A stretch of 64,000 nt of DNA from Lucinisca nassula (Eukaryota > Mollusca > Bivalvia > Lucinida > Lucinidae). Below the pieces are notes generated by a model that was not told the origin of the DNA, made no database searches, and saw only the letters and a list, made by a program, of their open reading frames with translations. The translations under genes were made by a program, and so were the position numbers. This document shows, piece by piece, positions 43,369 through 53,874 of this stretch. Positions within the stretch are counted from its first letter, which is position 1; each line of letters starts with the position of its first letter. Location of the stretch: contig OY757026.1 in NCBI GenBank assembly GCA_963580285.1, forward strand, positions 45,253,431 through 45,317,430, given 5' to 3'.

Positions 43369-43386
43369 ACGGCTAAACAATATTAA
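43103..43386. other. Spacer within the viral block
   Basis: A plus-strand frame (43174-43386, 70 residues) opposes the flanking genes and has no recognisable domain. A short minus-strand hydrophobic peptide (MCSVAAVIAVLGLHVALLF, then DFLSFFG, about 43255-43335) could be a remnant of a small membrane protein. Neither is supported as a gene. Confidence 0.3.
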
Positions 43387-44040
43387 TCACGTAATAATTA
43401 TATAATCAGCGGGTTGATCAGTCTTCAACAGAAGCTTAGCGTGTTTAGTCTCAGCTAGCTGCTGCCGCACCAACTCCCGTCCTCGTGCGGGGATCACGTC
43501 AATTCCACGCAGACAGTCTTCGAACGAGTCACGGTCCTTGCAGTGGAACAAACAGACCCAGCGCGTCTGCTTGCGCAAGTCTTTCAAGACGGAAAGACTT
43601 CTTTGTGAGGACCTAGACAGACTGCTCCGCGTGGCGGCCCGAGAACGCCAGCTCTGACAGCATGTCTTTCTTCTTCGTCAAAGCCCTCTTAGCGCTAGCG
43701 ATGCAGTCGTTTATGATGTATAGGGTCGGTTCGCCCTGGAACACCGGTAAAACGATCGCAAGTAATCGTGAAGGCGCTCACCGGGGTCTAGAACGTAAAT
43801 CTCAGGGTCTGTCCAGATCCAGGGGCGCTGCTGATACGTCCTGTTGTACCGTATGGTGGGACACAGAATCACTACGTGCTGAAATAACTCCCGGTAGGGG
43901 CCTTCGAGCAGATCGAGGATAAAAACGGGTTTTCCGCATCCCGTCTGCCCGCTGCTTGTCGCCGAATGGGCCGTGCGAGGTAGGAACTCTTTTAACCGTT
44001 CCTCCGGAAGATTAACAAACCACTGAGACGAACCGGCCAT
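43387..44040 (-). pseudogene. A32/FtsK-like DNA-packaging ATPase, broken
   Basis: Such ATPases pump viral DNA into capsids. The likely start is ATG 44038-44040 (MAGSSQWFVNLPEERL). The first frame runs to 43711 and carries a P-loop-like SGQTGCGKP in which the residue after the catalytic Lys is Pro instead of Ser/Thr. A second frame holds a Walker B-like TLYIINDCIASAKR (about 43690-43730) and DMLSELAFSGRHAEQSV, which ends at TAG 43613-43615. A third frame (43387-43587) carries the C-terminal part with FHCKDRDSFEDCL. Two frame changes and one stop are visible. The gene overlaps the end of the capsid gene by 29 bp. It cannot work as it stands. Confidence 0.65.
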
Positions 44041-44697
44041 CTTCGATGTTAAGCTGTGCATCCATATTGACGTAGAGGTAGATGTTCAATGCGCCAACCG
44101 CCTCGGTTCTTTTCGTTATCTGGATGGTCACACCTTCGCTGGCATTCTCTATCCGCCTGCCGGAGCCGTGGAGCCGGTCGTCGTCGCTTGTCTTGAGGTC
44201 AAGCCACAGCGCGTACTTGCTGGTGAGGTATTCTGCAAGGCTGACGTCTGCCAGGTCTTTTTCGACCGTTGCTACTTCAGGGTGTCGCTTGCTGCCGGCT
44301 GCGAAGAGCTATCTCACTTCATCAAACATCTGGAGCGCATCCCTTGGCTGAAGAGTTGGTTGGGGATCCCATCGATGGTGACTTCAATCTTGGCGCTTTT
44401 CGGGTTAGAGAAGGCCTCAGTATCGCGAGCGAAGGGCTGCTGCGCGACTGCATCCTCAAAGATCATCAGGATGCCCTTCATGCTGCGGGCGGGCAGGTTG
44501 AGATTGATATTCCAGAGGGTGTCGCTCTTGTCTTTGCCGATTTTGCGATGCCGCAGTAACCGGTCATACAGGATCGAAATGCGGCTTCTGTACTGGTTGT
44601 TGATCATTTGGGCAAGCTCTGGCAGGGTGACCATGTCATACTCAAGACAGATGTTTCCAATGTCGAAATATTTTTCAAAGAACTGGAAAAGCTTTAT
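44012..44697 (-). pseudogene. Major capsid-like protein, truncated and frameshifted
   Basis: The upstream frame (viral part from about 44697 to 44314) contains FFEKYFDIGNICLEYDMV, the segment SDTLWNINLNLPARSMKGIL and IEVTIDGIPNQLFSQGMR. A second frame (44308-44012) contains HPEVATVEKDLADVSLAEYL, GSGRRIENASEGVTIQI and ALNIYLYVNMDAQLNIEDGR before TAA at 44012-44014. Between them lie a frame change and a TAG (44309-44311). The pattern of conserved blocks fits the C-terminal half of double jelly-roll capsid proteins of animal Polinton-like viruses; this rests on memory, not a search. The N-terminal half is missing: LINE sequence begins at about 44698. Confidence 0.55.
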
Positions 44698-45018
44698 CTG
44701 GTTTTGAAATATAGTCAGAGTGTTGCTGCGGTATCTCCAGGTAACAAACGTCAACAGATTGCCTTCTCGATTGATACAAAAAAAAACTCCACCTACCCTT
44801 TCTTTGAGACTCGAGATCTGGACTTACCAGCGTCTTATAACCTTTTGCATTCACATCTTGAGGGCAGCATGCAGCGTTTCTCCCAAAGTATGCAGGGAAT
44901 TGTTTGCTTATTGTTGTTTTTTAGACGTCGCGAAATTTCAGTTTAAGAGCAGCTTCTCAAGCAGTGTGGTCCCTCGTAGCATTTGGAAGCTGGTAGGTTT
45001 GCCTGATTGGGCGGGTCC
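44698..45018 (-). pseudogene. LINE reverse transcriptase, 3' fragment
   Basis: Minus-strand pieces CCPQDVNAKGYKTLVSP (about 44820-44872), SFQMLRGTTLLEKLL (about 44945-44990) and TFVTWRYRSNTLT (about 44715-44754) match the pattern of the C-terminal part of non-LTR reverse transcriptases (the segments after the thumb, around KYLG, DVK..CYKTLV and RAARFV). It continues the RT at 55341-56130 across the inserted TIR element. It ends against the viral capsid gene without a poly(A) or 3' UTR, so the junction is a deletion or recombination. Confidence 0.6.
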
Positions 45019-45029
45019 TACTAAACATT

Positions 45030-45130
45030 GCTGGGACTGACAAGGACTGACAGGGACTGCACAATGACAGACAAGGACAGACAAGGAAAGACAGAGACTG
45101 TCAAGGACTGCTTAAGGACTGACAAGGACA
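45030..45130 (+). repeat. Subterminal GGACTGACAAGGAC repeats
   Basis: About eight imperfect units of GACTGACAAGG/GACAGACAAGG. The complement occurs at 47105-47144 and 55295-55325 on the other side. Confidence 0.75.
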
Positions 45131-45536
45131 GCTTAGACACATTTAAAATAGGGTTTATTATGAATGCGTGTCATTTTTGACATTATAGTTACGTCTAGGG
45201 TGGGTTTTTCTCGAGGGTATTTTAGCGGGTCAAAGCTAAAGACAGTAAAAGTACCTATAAACCATGAAGAATTGTGCTATTAGGAAATAGAAGTAAACAC
45301 ATCGTAATTATGTAACCCTCTAAAGATATCTGAAAATTTGTTTATTATTTTTATTATTGATTTATTTATTTATTATAACTATTTTGGGCTGTTATTTTAT
45401 TTATTTATTTATTTGCAGGATCACTTACTTGGAAAGTGTTGGGACCCCTGTTTCGCCGCTAAAATGTCCCAACCCCGCATCAAATAGTTCAGATGCCTCA
45501 GATATGTAACAGATATGTTGGCTCACTCCTTTTTAG

Positions 45537-45890
45537 CCCACCTGAACCGAAGGCTCCGGTGCAGCTATTATGATCACCCACCGCCCGTCGTCGTCCGTAT
45601 GTCCGTCCGTTCACAGTGTCTTTAAACGACATCTCCTGAGCCACAGAAAAGATTCTGGCCAATCTTGTCAGAAATTATCTTTGGGTGGTCTTCTCTCAAA
45701 GCTGTTAAAATAATTCAATTCCATGCAGAATTCTGGTTGTCATGACAACGAAAACAAATATCAGAAAAAAATCTTCTTGGCTGAAACCAGAGGGCCAAGG
45801 TCTTTGATATTTGGTATGAAAATTCCTCTAGTGGACCTCTACCAACATTGTTCAAATTATTGGCCTTGGGGGCAAAAATGAAAGAAACGA
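45537..45890 (+). mobile_element. Small pearl-like element, single 165-bp monomer
   Basis: A hairpin-type left end ('cacctgaaccgaaggctccggtg'), GTCCGTATGTCCGTCCG, then one monomer in reverse order ('aaccagagggccaaggtctttgatatttggtatgaa', 'agtggacctctacca', 'ttgttcaaatta'). It matches the right end and monomers of 10740-13045 in the opposite orientation and lies inside the TIR element. Confidence 0.6.
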
Positions 45891-46329
45891 TGCGCACACC
45901 TTGGAGAATTACGTAAACCCTTGTCCTGCTGAGCCCGAATATGCCTTATTTTCCAAACAATGAAGATCCAGATCAGATGGCTTCTGACGAAACCATCTGA
46001 TCAGGATCTACAGAATTTGCCGTTGAGATTGTGAATTTGTTGCAATAATTTGTGTCAAGTAATCTGATTGGTTGATAATCGGTAGTGTTTGTGGCAGATT
46101 TAAAATATTCAGCAGGATAAGGGTTAAGAGTTATTCACAAATTCTCAAAACGATTGGTCGTTTGTGACATTTTCCTGCAGTATTTAATGAGGCAAGAATT
46201 TGCTTCCTACGGCAACAAATTCTTCAACTTAAGAAACGTATTCTCAAAGGGAAGAAATTGCTCCATCTGGATAATAAGTCCGTAGAATGAACATCCCTCT
46301 AGACCCCACATTATATCCAGAACATTGTG

Positions 46330-46880
46330 GTTTACGGGGTATTCATTTTTTCTTATTTCTGTTCAAAAACACAGATTGATGGTACTCATTAAAGCCATCT
46401 CAAGGAGGCACCCGCAATCTATGTCAGACTCCAGTTAGATTGTGGGTACTCCTTAGAAACGCATCAATAAGGCTCTTTCAAAGAGCGCCCACAATGTATG
46501 TTTGAGAGCAAAAAAAAAAAAAAAAAAAAAGACAGATTGCTGGCGCTCTTTAGAACCGCCTCATTGGGGTAGTTCTAAAGAGCACTCATAATCTGTGTTT
46601 GCGCTAGAAATAAGGAATTTTTTTTAATGTTTTCCAAGAAAATATGGTAAGTAAATAAACTAGATACATGTACATGTATATAAAATAAAAATCAAAAATG
46701 AGAAGACCCATTCCAGGCGGTTCTAAAAACATCCTATATCTATATTAGGCTCCTGTTTATGTTAAAGAGCACACCAATCTGACCGTTTGATTGCTCCTTA
46801 GTAACCCCTCATAGTGACGGTTCTAAAGAGCAACACAATCTACGTCATACTCCGGTTAGATCGTGGGGGCAATAACATCC
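46330..46880. mobile_element. MITE-M1 derivative with multiple hairpins
   Basis: Three or four successive hairpins with 'gtactcattaaagccatctc', 'ttagaaccgcctca', 'agcgcccacaat' and 'cacccgcaatct' motifs, an A run at 46510-46529, and the M1 flank 'tttcttatttctg'/'agaaataagg'. The core hairpin has been duplicated and shuffled compared with the simple copies. Confidence 0.5.
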
Positions 46881-47144
46881 ATGCTTACCCAAATCCAGAT
46901 CAAGAAAATAAATGGTGTTTATAATGTTAACTACTGATCAAAACATCACAACCCGCCTGTTGTGCCCTTGTATCCTTGGAATCATTGTACCGCACCTGTG
47001 GTATTGACGTAGGTTGCTTATATATCGCCCAATGAAAGTATATTTGAGACAGTTTCGTAAAAAATTTTAAAACATGCATTTAATATTGTATTCTAACATT
47101 TGCAGTGGCCTTATCAGTCCTTGTGCAGTCCTTGTCTGTCCTTG

Positions 47145-47700
47145 TGTTATGCATAAGAATTTATTTTTCTGATTCCCACTTTCACCCCACTGGGTGACCT
47201 AATAGTGCTATAAATATCTTGCTTATCTTCTTATATAAGATTCTCAAAAATTGAGTCATACATTAATTTCATTTTTGTAAAAATCTAGTTTAAAAGGAAA
47301 AGTACTTTGGAACCTTCAAGAAAGTTCAGGTCTGCATTATTTTTAGAAAATTACGTCATCTTATTCCACAGCACTGTGGAACATTCTAGAGAAATCTTAG
47401 GGTCTATAAAAGAGCTTGATTTTTCTCATTGAGTCAGACTTTGGAGTTTGAAGTTTGGGCTTTTAAGGAAAGTTATTTCTGAATTTTGTGTTGGATTGTT
47501 TAAGGATATTACTTTTCATTTTTGGACTGCAAATTCTGTGGGATCAAGGAAAATAGATTCATTCAGGATATTTCATAACAGAGCTAAGAACGTTTAATTG
47601 TCTTACTTCTACAGGTTAAAGTTAACTTGTAAATGAACTTTGTTAAATTTTTCCAAAACGCTTGTTTGCTTTTTCTTTCTGCTACGCCTGGCTCGTAACA
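47145..47700 (+). repeat. 5' LTR
   Basis: Starts TGTTATGCATAAG and ends GGCTCGTAACA. A TATA-like 'gctataaatatc' lies near 47210 and a second 'gtctataaaag' near 47402, the latter a candidate core promoter. About 7 percent different from the 3' LTR. Confidence 0.9.
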
Positions 47701-47705
47701 GAAAT

Positions 47706-47723
47706 TGGGGGCGCGTCCGGGAT
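47706..47723 (+). other. Primer binding site, tRNA-Pro-like
   Basis: TGGGGGCGCGTCCGGGAT lies 5 bp after the LTR. It differs at one position from the tRNA-Pro primer site known from murine leukaemia-type retroviruses. Confidence 0.8.
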
Positions 47724-48009
47724 TAAAACATCTTGAGCATTTTAGGACTGACATTTCATTTGTAGGCAAGTAATTGTCATTTCTCATCAAATATAGACTT
47801 GGTAGTTGCTTCAAAAGATTGGTATTTCCCCATAGGCATAAAAGGGGATTGTCATTTCACGTGACTTATCATTTCAGGTGAAATAGTACTTGTCATTTCA
47901 TGTGAAATTCTCGTTGGGCTTTGTCATTTCGAGAAAAAAAACTTTGTCAAATTAACCTCAATCTGTATTACCGTAATTACTTTACAATACAAACAAAAAG
48001 CAGACATGT

Positions 48010-48880
48010 CATTTGATTTGAGAAGCCTTTTTGGCTCAGCCTACTCAGGAGTTGTTTAATCTAGCCAAAAGGACAGATTTGCTAGAAATTGCTTCCCATT
48101 ATGGGGTCACTGCTGTCAAAACAAGCATGAAAAAACATGAAATCATGAATATTTTAGGACAGTTTTTGGTTGATGATGATCCATCTGCTTTGTCTCTTAT
48201 TATGGTTTCACACACTGAATTACAAATGAGACAAATTGAAATTGGAAGGCAAATTGAATTATAGAAGTTAAGATTAGAAATGGAAGAAAGAGAGAAGGAA
48301 AAAGAAAGAGAAATGCAGAGGCAAATGCAGATGGAAAAAACTAGAAATGGAGAGGGAAAAAAGAGAAATGGAGGAACGCCTTCAGAAAGAAAAAATAGAA
48401 AAAGAAGAGCGACTTGAAATGGCATTTTCAGTTAAAGATGAAGGAACTGGAACTCCAGGGTCATGATAGGGTGAAACCTGCCCCTGTTGTTGACTCTGGT
48501 AGTTACTTTGATGCCACAAAGCACATCAGATTAGTTCCGCCATTTCAAGAAAAAGAAGTAGATAAGTATTTTTTGCATTTTGAAAAAGTTGCAGAAAATT
48601 TAAAATGGCCAAAAGAGCATTGGACCTTACTTTTGCAAAGTGTTGTTGTCGGAAAGGCTCGAGACATTTACACTCAGCTGATTGTCGAGCAAAGCTCAGA
48701 CTATGATTTTGGTTAAAGAGCTTATTCTTAAGGCATATGAATTGGCCCCTGAGGCTTACAGGCAGAAATTTACGAATTGTAAAAAAAAATTTCCCAGACC
48801 CATGTAGAATTTGCTCGAACCAAAGAACAGCTATTTGATAGGTGGTGTTCTTGTAAAAAATGTAGGCTCTGAAAAAAACT
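48010..48880 (+). pseudogene. gag, capsid part (first segment)
   Basis: The structural protein of the retrotransposon. Visible parts are an N-terminal helical segment (ELFNLAKRTDLLEIASHYGV, 48050), a Glu/Lys/Met-rich coiled-coil-like stretch (about 48250-48400), and a capsid-like block (PPFQEKEVDKYFLHFEKVAE, then NLKWPKEHWTLLLQSVVVGK, 48535-48655) followed by VKELILKAYELAPEAYRQKF (48712). A stop follows the first segment (48262) and frames change at least three times. The gene resumes after the two insertions at 48931-51000. Confidence 0.7.
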
Positions 48881-48930
48881 TAGGCAGCTTTTCCTTGTTG
48901 AAGAGTTTAAACGGTGCATACATTCAACCA

Positions 48931-49450
48931 TTAAAGGAAAACAACCACAAGAAATTAACTGTCACTTCAGAACAAAGGTTTTAAGGAGACAAACATTTTG
49001 GTACAAGTTTTATGAAAATTGACTGAGTGGTTTCGAAGTTATGACCTTTTGAACATTTCACAAATTCTGGTTTTGTTAGTCCAGAACGAGGCTGTGAGTA
49101 AATGACGTCATAAACTCACAATTGGAAAACTTTGAATTACAGCGATTCTCGTGCAATAAAACAGCAATAAACAGTTCAGTATGCATTCCATTTATTCAAT
49201 GCCATGATAATTTACTGTTTTTAAGTACAAAATCTGAAAAGTATGCTGTAAATTATAATTTTTTCTATTTTGGTCACGTGACTAGATTAACAAAATGGCG
49301 GCCCCTAATAGCCAGCAATTGTAAAATGTTCAAAAGGTCATAATTTCAAAACCGCTCAACCGATTTTCATAAAATTTGTACCAAAATGTTCGCCTCATCA
49401 AAGGCAATATTTTAAAGTGACAGTTAATTTTTGTGGGTGTTTCCCTTTAA
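48931..49450. mobile_element. TTAA-flanked MITE with long inverted repeats
   Basis: TTAA (48931-48934) plus AGGAAAACAACCACAA and, at the other end, the complement TTAAAGGGAAACACCCACAA (right TTAA at 49447-49450). The inverted similarity continues inwards for about 140 bp ('aacattttggtacaa', 'atgaccttttgaacattt'). TTAA targets are characteristic of piggyBac, so a non-autonomous piggyBac-like element is likely. It interrupts gag between SFSLLKSLNGAYIQP and the segment resuming at 49451. Confidence 0.75.
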
Positions 49451-49528
49451 GTCTTTTCTCGATGAGAGACAGGCTGAAACTTTGGAAGAAGCTTCTCGTT
49501 TGGCAGATGATTATGCTTTGACTCATAA
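49451..49528 (+). pseudogene. gag fragment between the two insertions
   Basis: A short piece (DERQAETLEEASRLADDYA, then LTHKV) that is open and in keeping with the C-terminal part of a retrotransposon capsid. It is cut by the Penelope-like insertion at about 49529. Confidence 0.6.
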
Positions 49529-51001
49529 AGTAGAAGTAAAACAAAGATCAGGAATTGATACAATTAACTTACTCCACCAATAAAAGACACCAAAGGGAAA
49601 GAAATACAAACATTAAGCGACCAGACCATAATGGAAACCTAAACAAAGGAAGGCCATAAGGACAGATACTTTCCCACAAAATGGCCATATGGCCATCCAA
49701 AATTAAAAGACACAAGTGATACACACAGTAAGTAATAAACAACAGCATAAATAAATCGCCACAGAAGAGCCGCCTTGGAACGGTCAGTGGAAGATTTCCA
49801 CTGGGGGGCTTAAATCGATTTTACGTGGCCACAACCCTCGCCCTTACTTCCGTCGCGATTTAGACAAATAATTTGTTCAGTCCGCATGAAGGCCTCCTAA
49901 CACATCAGTGCAACATCTCCGTGAACACAAAAATCAAAGAACCACAGAGGTGAGATAACGGTGAGGACTCGACAGCAAGAAACCATTGAAATGCTGGAGC
50001 AAAAGAAAACCAACAGTTAGACTCCGATGAGCCCGACCAGAGACAGAGCATCAGGCACCAACCAACATTATCTCTCTAATTCTCAATAAGCCTTTACGTT
50101 GGAGCCGTCATAGAATCTGAGGCCTGACCCACCGGCGTGCAATTAAAGAGGGAAGCAAAGTTGCCAACCGAGATTGGGTTAACTACCATGCATGCAGTCT
50201 GTCGTATAATATCCATGTTGTACCCAATCGTTTTATATCGAAGAATGATTTTACGAAATTGGGTGCTGAAGTCATTGCGGTTATATATTTTTCTGAATTT
50301 ATATACTAAGTCACCATAAAATTCGGGTTCCGATAGACCTTGTTGCAGAAGAGATTTAAGTCCAATATTGAATTTTGAAATAAAATCAGAATGGCGTCTA
50401 TAAAAGTTTGAAAAGGCTTTGCGTAGTTTATGGTACCGATAACCCTGATTAAGGAGTTTAGGCGTTAATAATTTATTACGAGTGTTGAAGTCAGTTACAT
50501 GACTACACACTCTAGCAAATCGAATTAATTGCGAAATATAAACGTCATAGGATGGCGCACGAGGAACAGCACCATCCAAAACAGGAAAATTTACAATCTC
50601 AAAATCAAAGTCATCGCGTTTATCATAAATTTTGCACGAAACATATCCATCTACAATAGATAGATGTAAATCCAAAAACGGGGCCTTGGTATCAGAAGAA
50701 TTTGCTTTATTTAAATGAAGTTCTAGGGGGTAAATCTGACTGATCAAACCATCAAAATAGGTATTATCAATATTTAATAAATCATCTAAATATCTAGAAG
50801 TAGAGCTAAAAGCTTCAATAATTTCAGATTGGTTATCAATGGACAGCGACTAAATGAAGTCTCTTTCATAACAATACAAGAACAGATCAGTCACAAGAGG
50901 TGCGCAATTAGTACCCATCGGAATACCCACAATTTGTCTAAATAACTTAGTACCGAATCTAATATAAATATTGTCAAGTAGAAAGGTGAGGGCATCAAGT
51001 C
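49529..51001 (-). mobile_element. Penelope-like element, 5'-truncated, inserted in gag
   Basis: On the minus strand the RT part (51000-50094) is followed by the 3' non-coding region (50093-49529), the same arrangement as at 21340-22935. Near the junctions CTCATAAAG (left) and CTCATTTG (right) look like a diverged target duplication. It is about 1.47 kb long. Confidence 0.75.
50094..51000 (-). pseudogene. Penelope-like reverse transcriptase, better preserved copy
   Basis: An RNA-dependent DNA polymerase fragment. In order: LTFLLDNIYIRFGTKLF, GIPMGTNCAPLVTDLF, YCYERDFI then TAG (about 50849-50851), SRYLDDLLNIDN with both catalytic Asp residues present, FLDLHLSIVDG, CKIYDKRDDFDFEIVNF, YISQLIRFARVCSHVTDF and the C-terminus NCTPVGQASDSMTAPT at 50094. 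The frame from the TAG to the end is open for about 250 codons. The N-terminal RT part is missing. No endonuclease domain follows within the element. Confidence 0.7.
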
Positions 51002-51007
51002 TCATTT

Positions 51008-51277
51008 GTGAACAGGCCTTATCCTAGAAAACCTTATAATCCACAGACTGGTCGAAGGTTCTATCCTAGTAATCCATCAGGCAGTTATACATCCAGTGCT
51101 ATGCCCAAACTTTCCGGCGAAAATAAAAGCCAGAATTATTTCACACCTTCTGGTGAAAACAGAAGCCCAAATTTTTCCAAACCTTCTGGTGAAAATAAAG
51201 ACCAGAATCCCTTATCTCAATCTCAAGTTGTTTGTAATTATTGTAAAAATATAGGTCATTTGATCTCTGAATGTTAA
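51008..51277 (+). pseudogene. gag, nucleocapsid part with zinc knuckle
   Basis: Low-complexity Ser/Pro/Asn region with a SGENKSQN-like repeat (three copies of about 13 residues), then a CCHC zinc knuckle (CNYCKNIGHLISEC, 51234-51275) that would bind genomic RNA. The stop after it (TAA 51275-51277) ends the frame just before the protease region. Confidence 0.75.
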
Positions 51278-51331
51278 AAGTTAAAGCGAAGAAAAGAAAG
51301 AGAAAAACAAGAGGAAATTAAGCCTAAGTGC

Positions 51332-52300
51332 TTGACTTCTATAAGGCCAACCCTTGCCGATACCAAATTATCTGAGACTGGTTCAGTTATGGAGATTTAT
51401 GAACCATTTTTATCAGATGGTTTTGTGTCACTAAATGGTGAAAGTTATGCCCATCCTACCCCTATTAAAATCTTACGAGATACTGGAGCTTCTCAATCTC
51501 TTATTCTTGCAGATACCTTGCCTTTTTCTGAGAAGACTTCTTTGGGCCAAAGTGTCCTTATTCAGGGTGTGGAATGTGGATTTGTTAATGTTCCGCTTCA
51601 TAATTTCATTATTTGTCATGACTTGGTATCCGGTTCAGTGGCTGTTGCTATTAGACCTTCTTTACCTTTTAAAGGTGTTCATTTATTGCTAGGCAATGAC
51701 TTAGCTGGAGATAATGTTGTGGTAAGTCAACTTTTGACTTCTAATCCTTGCATAGACCAACCGCCTGATCCTATTGAGCAGGAAATTCCTGATCTTTATC
51801 CGTCCTGTGCAGTCACAAGGGCTATGGCACGTAAGGTCAAGCAAACTGATCGGAAACAGGATTTTGATTTTACTGATACCTTTTTGGGTCAGTCTTTTAA
51901 TGACGAGATAACAAGGTCTCTGTCTTCAAGCCTGCCTGATAAGCAGACAGATTTTCGTGAGAATAACTCATCTTCCGATCTAGGCCGTGACAAAATGTCC
52001 GGGTCTAAACTAGCTATAGAACAGCACAAGGATCCTGAAAGTTCGCCTTTGTTTGAAAGGGCTTTAGATGAGCAGGAAGTATCTCAGGTCCCAGTCTGTT
52101 ATTATGTCAAAAATGACATTCTTATGAGAAAATGGCGTCCACCAGACGTCTCAGCAGAAGACGAGTGGACTGTCAACCACCAGATAGTGTTTCCAAGGGT
52201 TTACCGTCCCGAAAAATTAAACTTGGCACAGGAAACTCCCATGTCAGGACATTTAGGTGTAAATAAAACCTATCACAAGATTTTTAACCATTTTTACTAG
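51332..52300 (+). pseudogene. Retrotransposon protease and integrase N-terminus
   Basis: The longest open frame of the element (322 codons). It contains an aspartic protease active site ILRDTGASQSLIL (about 51470-51510) and the flap/C-terminal region HLLLGNDLAGD (about 51680-51712). After a linker rich in Ser/Asp comes the integrase zinc domain start, MSGHLGVNKTYHKIFNHFY (about 52240-52298), which would supply the His pair. TAG at 52298-52300 interrupts the zinc domain. This frame fixes the order protease then integrase. Confidence 0.8.
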
Positions 52301-53260
52301 CCTGGGTCAAAATCAGATGTTTCTCAACATTGACGGTCCTGCCATACATGCCAAACGGTAGGAAAACCCAATCAGACTATACCTAAGGCTCATTTGCAGC
52401 CGCCTATACCTGCTTTTGATGAATCTTTCAGTCGAATTATTATAGACTGTGTGGGTTCTTTGCCCAGAACTAAATCTGGCTGTGAATATTTTGTGACTAT
52501 TATGTGTGCTTCCACACGTTTTCCTGAAGCCATTCCACTAAGAAATATCAAAACTAAGACAATCGTCAAGGCTTTAGTGAAGTTAATCACCTTTGTTTGT
52601 CTTTCCAAATCTATTCAGTCAGACCAAGGTTCAAATTTCATGAATCTCCTGGCTTCAGTCCATTTGAATTAGTGTTTGGCCATACTGTTCGTGGTCCTTT
52701 GAAACTTATGAAAGAGAAATTTCTCTCTTATGATGACACTTCCTTAAATTTACTTTAGTATGTGTCTGATTTCAAAACTAGACTTTCAAAAGCTTGTGAG
52801 GCTGCTCGGAAAAATCTTCAGTCAGCCCAAAGGAAAAGAAACAGCTATATGACATAGGGACAAAAGAAAGGATTTTAAAACCAGGTGATAAGGTACTAGC
52901 TCTTTTGCCTCTTCCTGGAAAATCTTTGCAAGCCATGTATTATGGTCCATTCACTGTAGACAAAACGATCAGTGACGTAAATTACATAATAAACACTCCT
53001 GGGAGGCGCAAGCTAAAGCAGCTGTGTCATATTAACATGCTTAAGGAATACATTGATAGGGACAATGCAACTTTAACATCAGTAAATCTAGTTAGCTCTG
53101 TTCCATTTAATTCATGTGACAATGATTGTGAGGATATTAATTCAGTGAAATCGGATCCCACATCATCAAAACTTCAGAATTCTGACATTCTGAGGAATCT
53201 CGACCAGCTGTCACATCTAGAGCCAAATCAGCGGAAGGAACTGAAACAGCTGATTTTTAA
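52301..53260 (+). pseudogene. Integrase core and C-terminus, with internal deletion
   Basis: Cys pair of the zinc domain (SCHTCQTVGKPNQ, about 52330), first catalytic Asp in FSRIIIDCVGSLPRTKSG (about 52425-52480), second Asp in IQSDQGSNFM (about 52612-52642). The region that should carry the catalytic Glu is absent: GSNFM passes directly into a segment with SPFELVFGHTVRGPLK (about 52655-52705), which normally follows some 70 residues later. A GPY/F-like module (YYGPFTVDKTISDVNYIINT, 52935-53000) closes the domain. Several stops are present. Confidence 0.75.
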
Positions 53261-53870
53261 TATGAACACTTATTTCCTGACATTCCAACACGGACAGACA
53301 AAATATTTCATGATGTGGACATAAATGGTTCTGAACCTGTAAAACAACAGCCATACAGGATGAATCCTATGAAACAAAAATATCTTAAAGAAGAAGTACA
53401 GTATTTACTGGACAATGACTTTATTGAACCAAGCCAAAGTGAGTGGAGTTCTCCTTGTATTCTTGTACCAAAACCTGATCAAACATATCGTATGTGTACA
53501 GATTTTAGGAAAGTTAATTCCTTAAGTAAAACAGATAGCTTTCCCATTCCAAGAATGGATGACTGCATTGATAGCATCGGGAATGCCAAATACATAACGA
53601 AATTTGACCTTCTGACAGGATTTTAGCAAATTCCATTCACAGATAGAGCAAAGGAGGTTTTGGCATTCACAACACCAGACGGATTATTTAACTATAAAAT
53701 CATGCCATTTGGAACGAAACACTCTCCGGCAACATTTCAGTGCTTACTAAACATGGTAATTGCAGGGCTGGAAGGCTGCAGTGCTTATATTGATGACGCT
53801 ATCATTTAAATGACCAGTGAAATCAACATCTTGGGACTATTAGAGCATTCTTTGATAGACTGATTAATGC
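53261..53870 (+). pseudogene. Retrotransposon reverse transcriptase
   Basis: Ty3/gypsy-type RT motifs in order: YLLDNDFIEPSQSEWSSP, VPKPDQTYRMCTDFRKVN, ITKFDLLTGF (with TAG at 53624-53626), LFNYKIMPFGTKHSPATFQ and AYIDDAII (about 53785-53808, both catalytic Asp present, followed by TAA). About 20 codons after YIDD are disturbed by a frame change before LAKSEFCHASLTYLGHVVG (53884). Confidence 0.85.
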
Positions 53871-53874
53871 CAAA

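Larger units (their letters stand above)
39541..44697. mobile_element. Endogenous dsDNA virus relic, Polinton-like/adintovirus-like
   Basis: A GC-rich, gene-dense block between AT-rich repeats. A rightward replication module (39569-41602) converges on a leftward virion module (41820-44697). Gene content of a family-B-like polymerase, a Walker A helicase start, a packaging ATPase and a capsid-like protein with overlapping MCP and ATPase genes is what is known for midsize eukaryotic dsDNA viruses. No retrovirus-type integrase, protease or terminal inverted repeats were found, so an assignment to true Polintons is not supported. Every long gene is interrupted; the right end is cut by a LINE. Family assignment is inference from motifs. 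Confidence 0.65.

Noticed and set aside
39541..44697. True Polinton/Maverick with rve integrase and TIRs
   Set aside because: No integrase or protease motif and no terminal inverted repeats were found; the GGACTGACAAGGAC inverted repeats to the right belong to a different, TA-flanked element.
44168..44707. 179-codon plus-strand frame over the capsid gene
   Set aside because: Antisense to the capsid-like blocks; no domain, and it crosses the LINE-virus junction.
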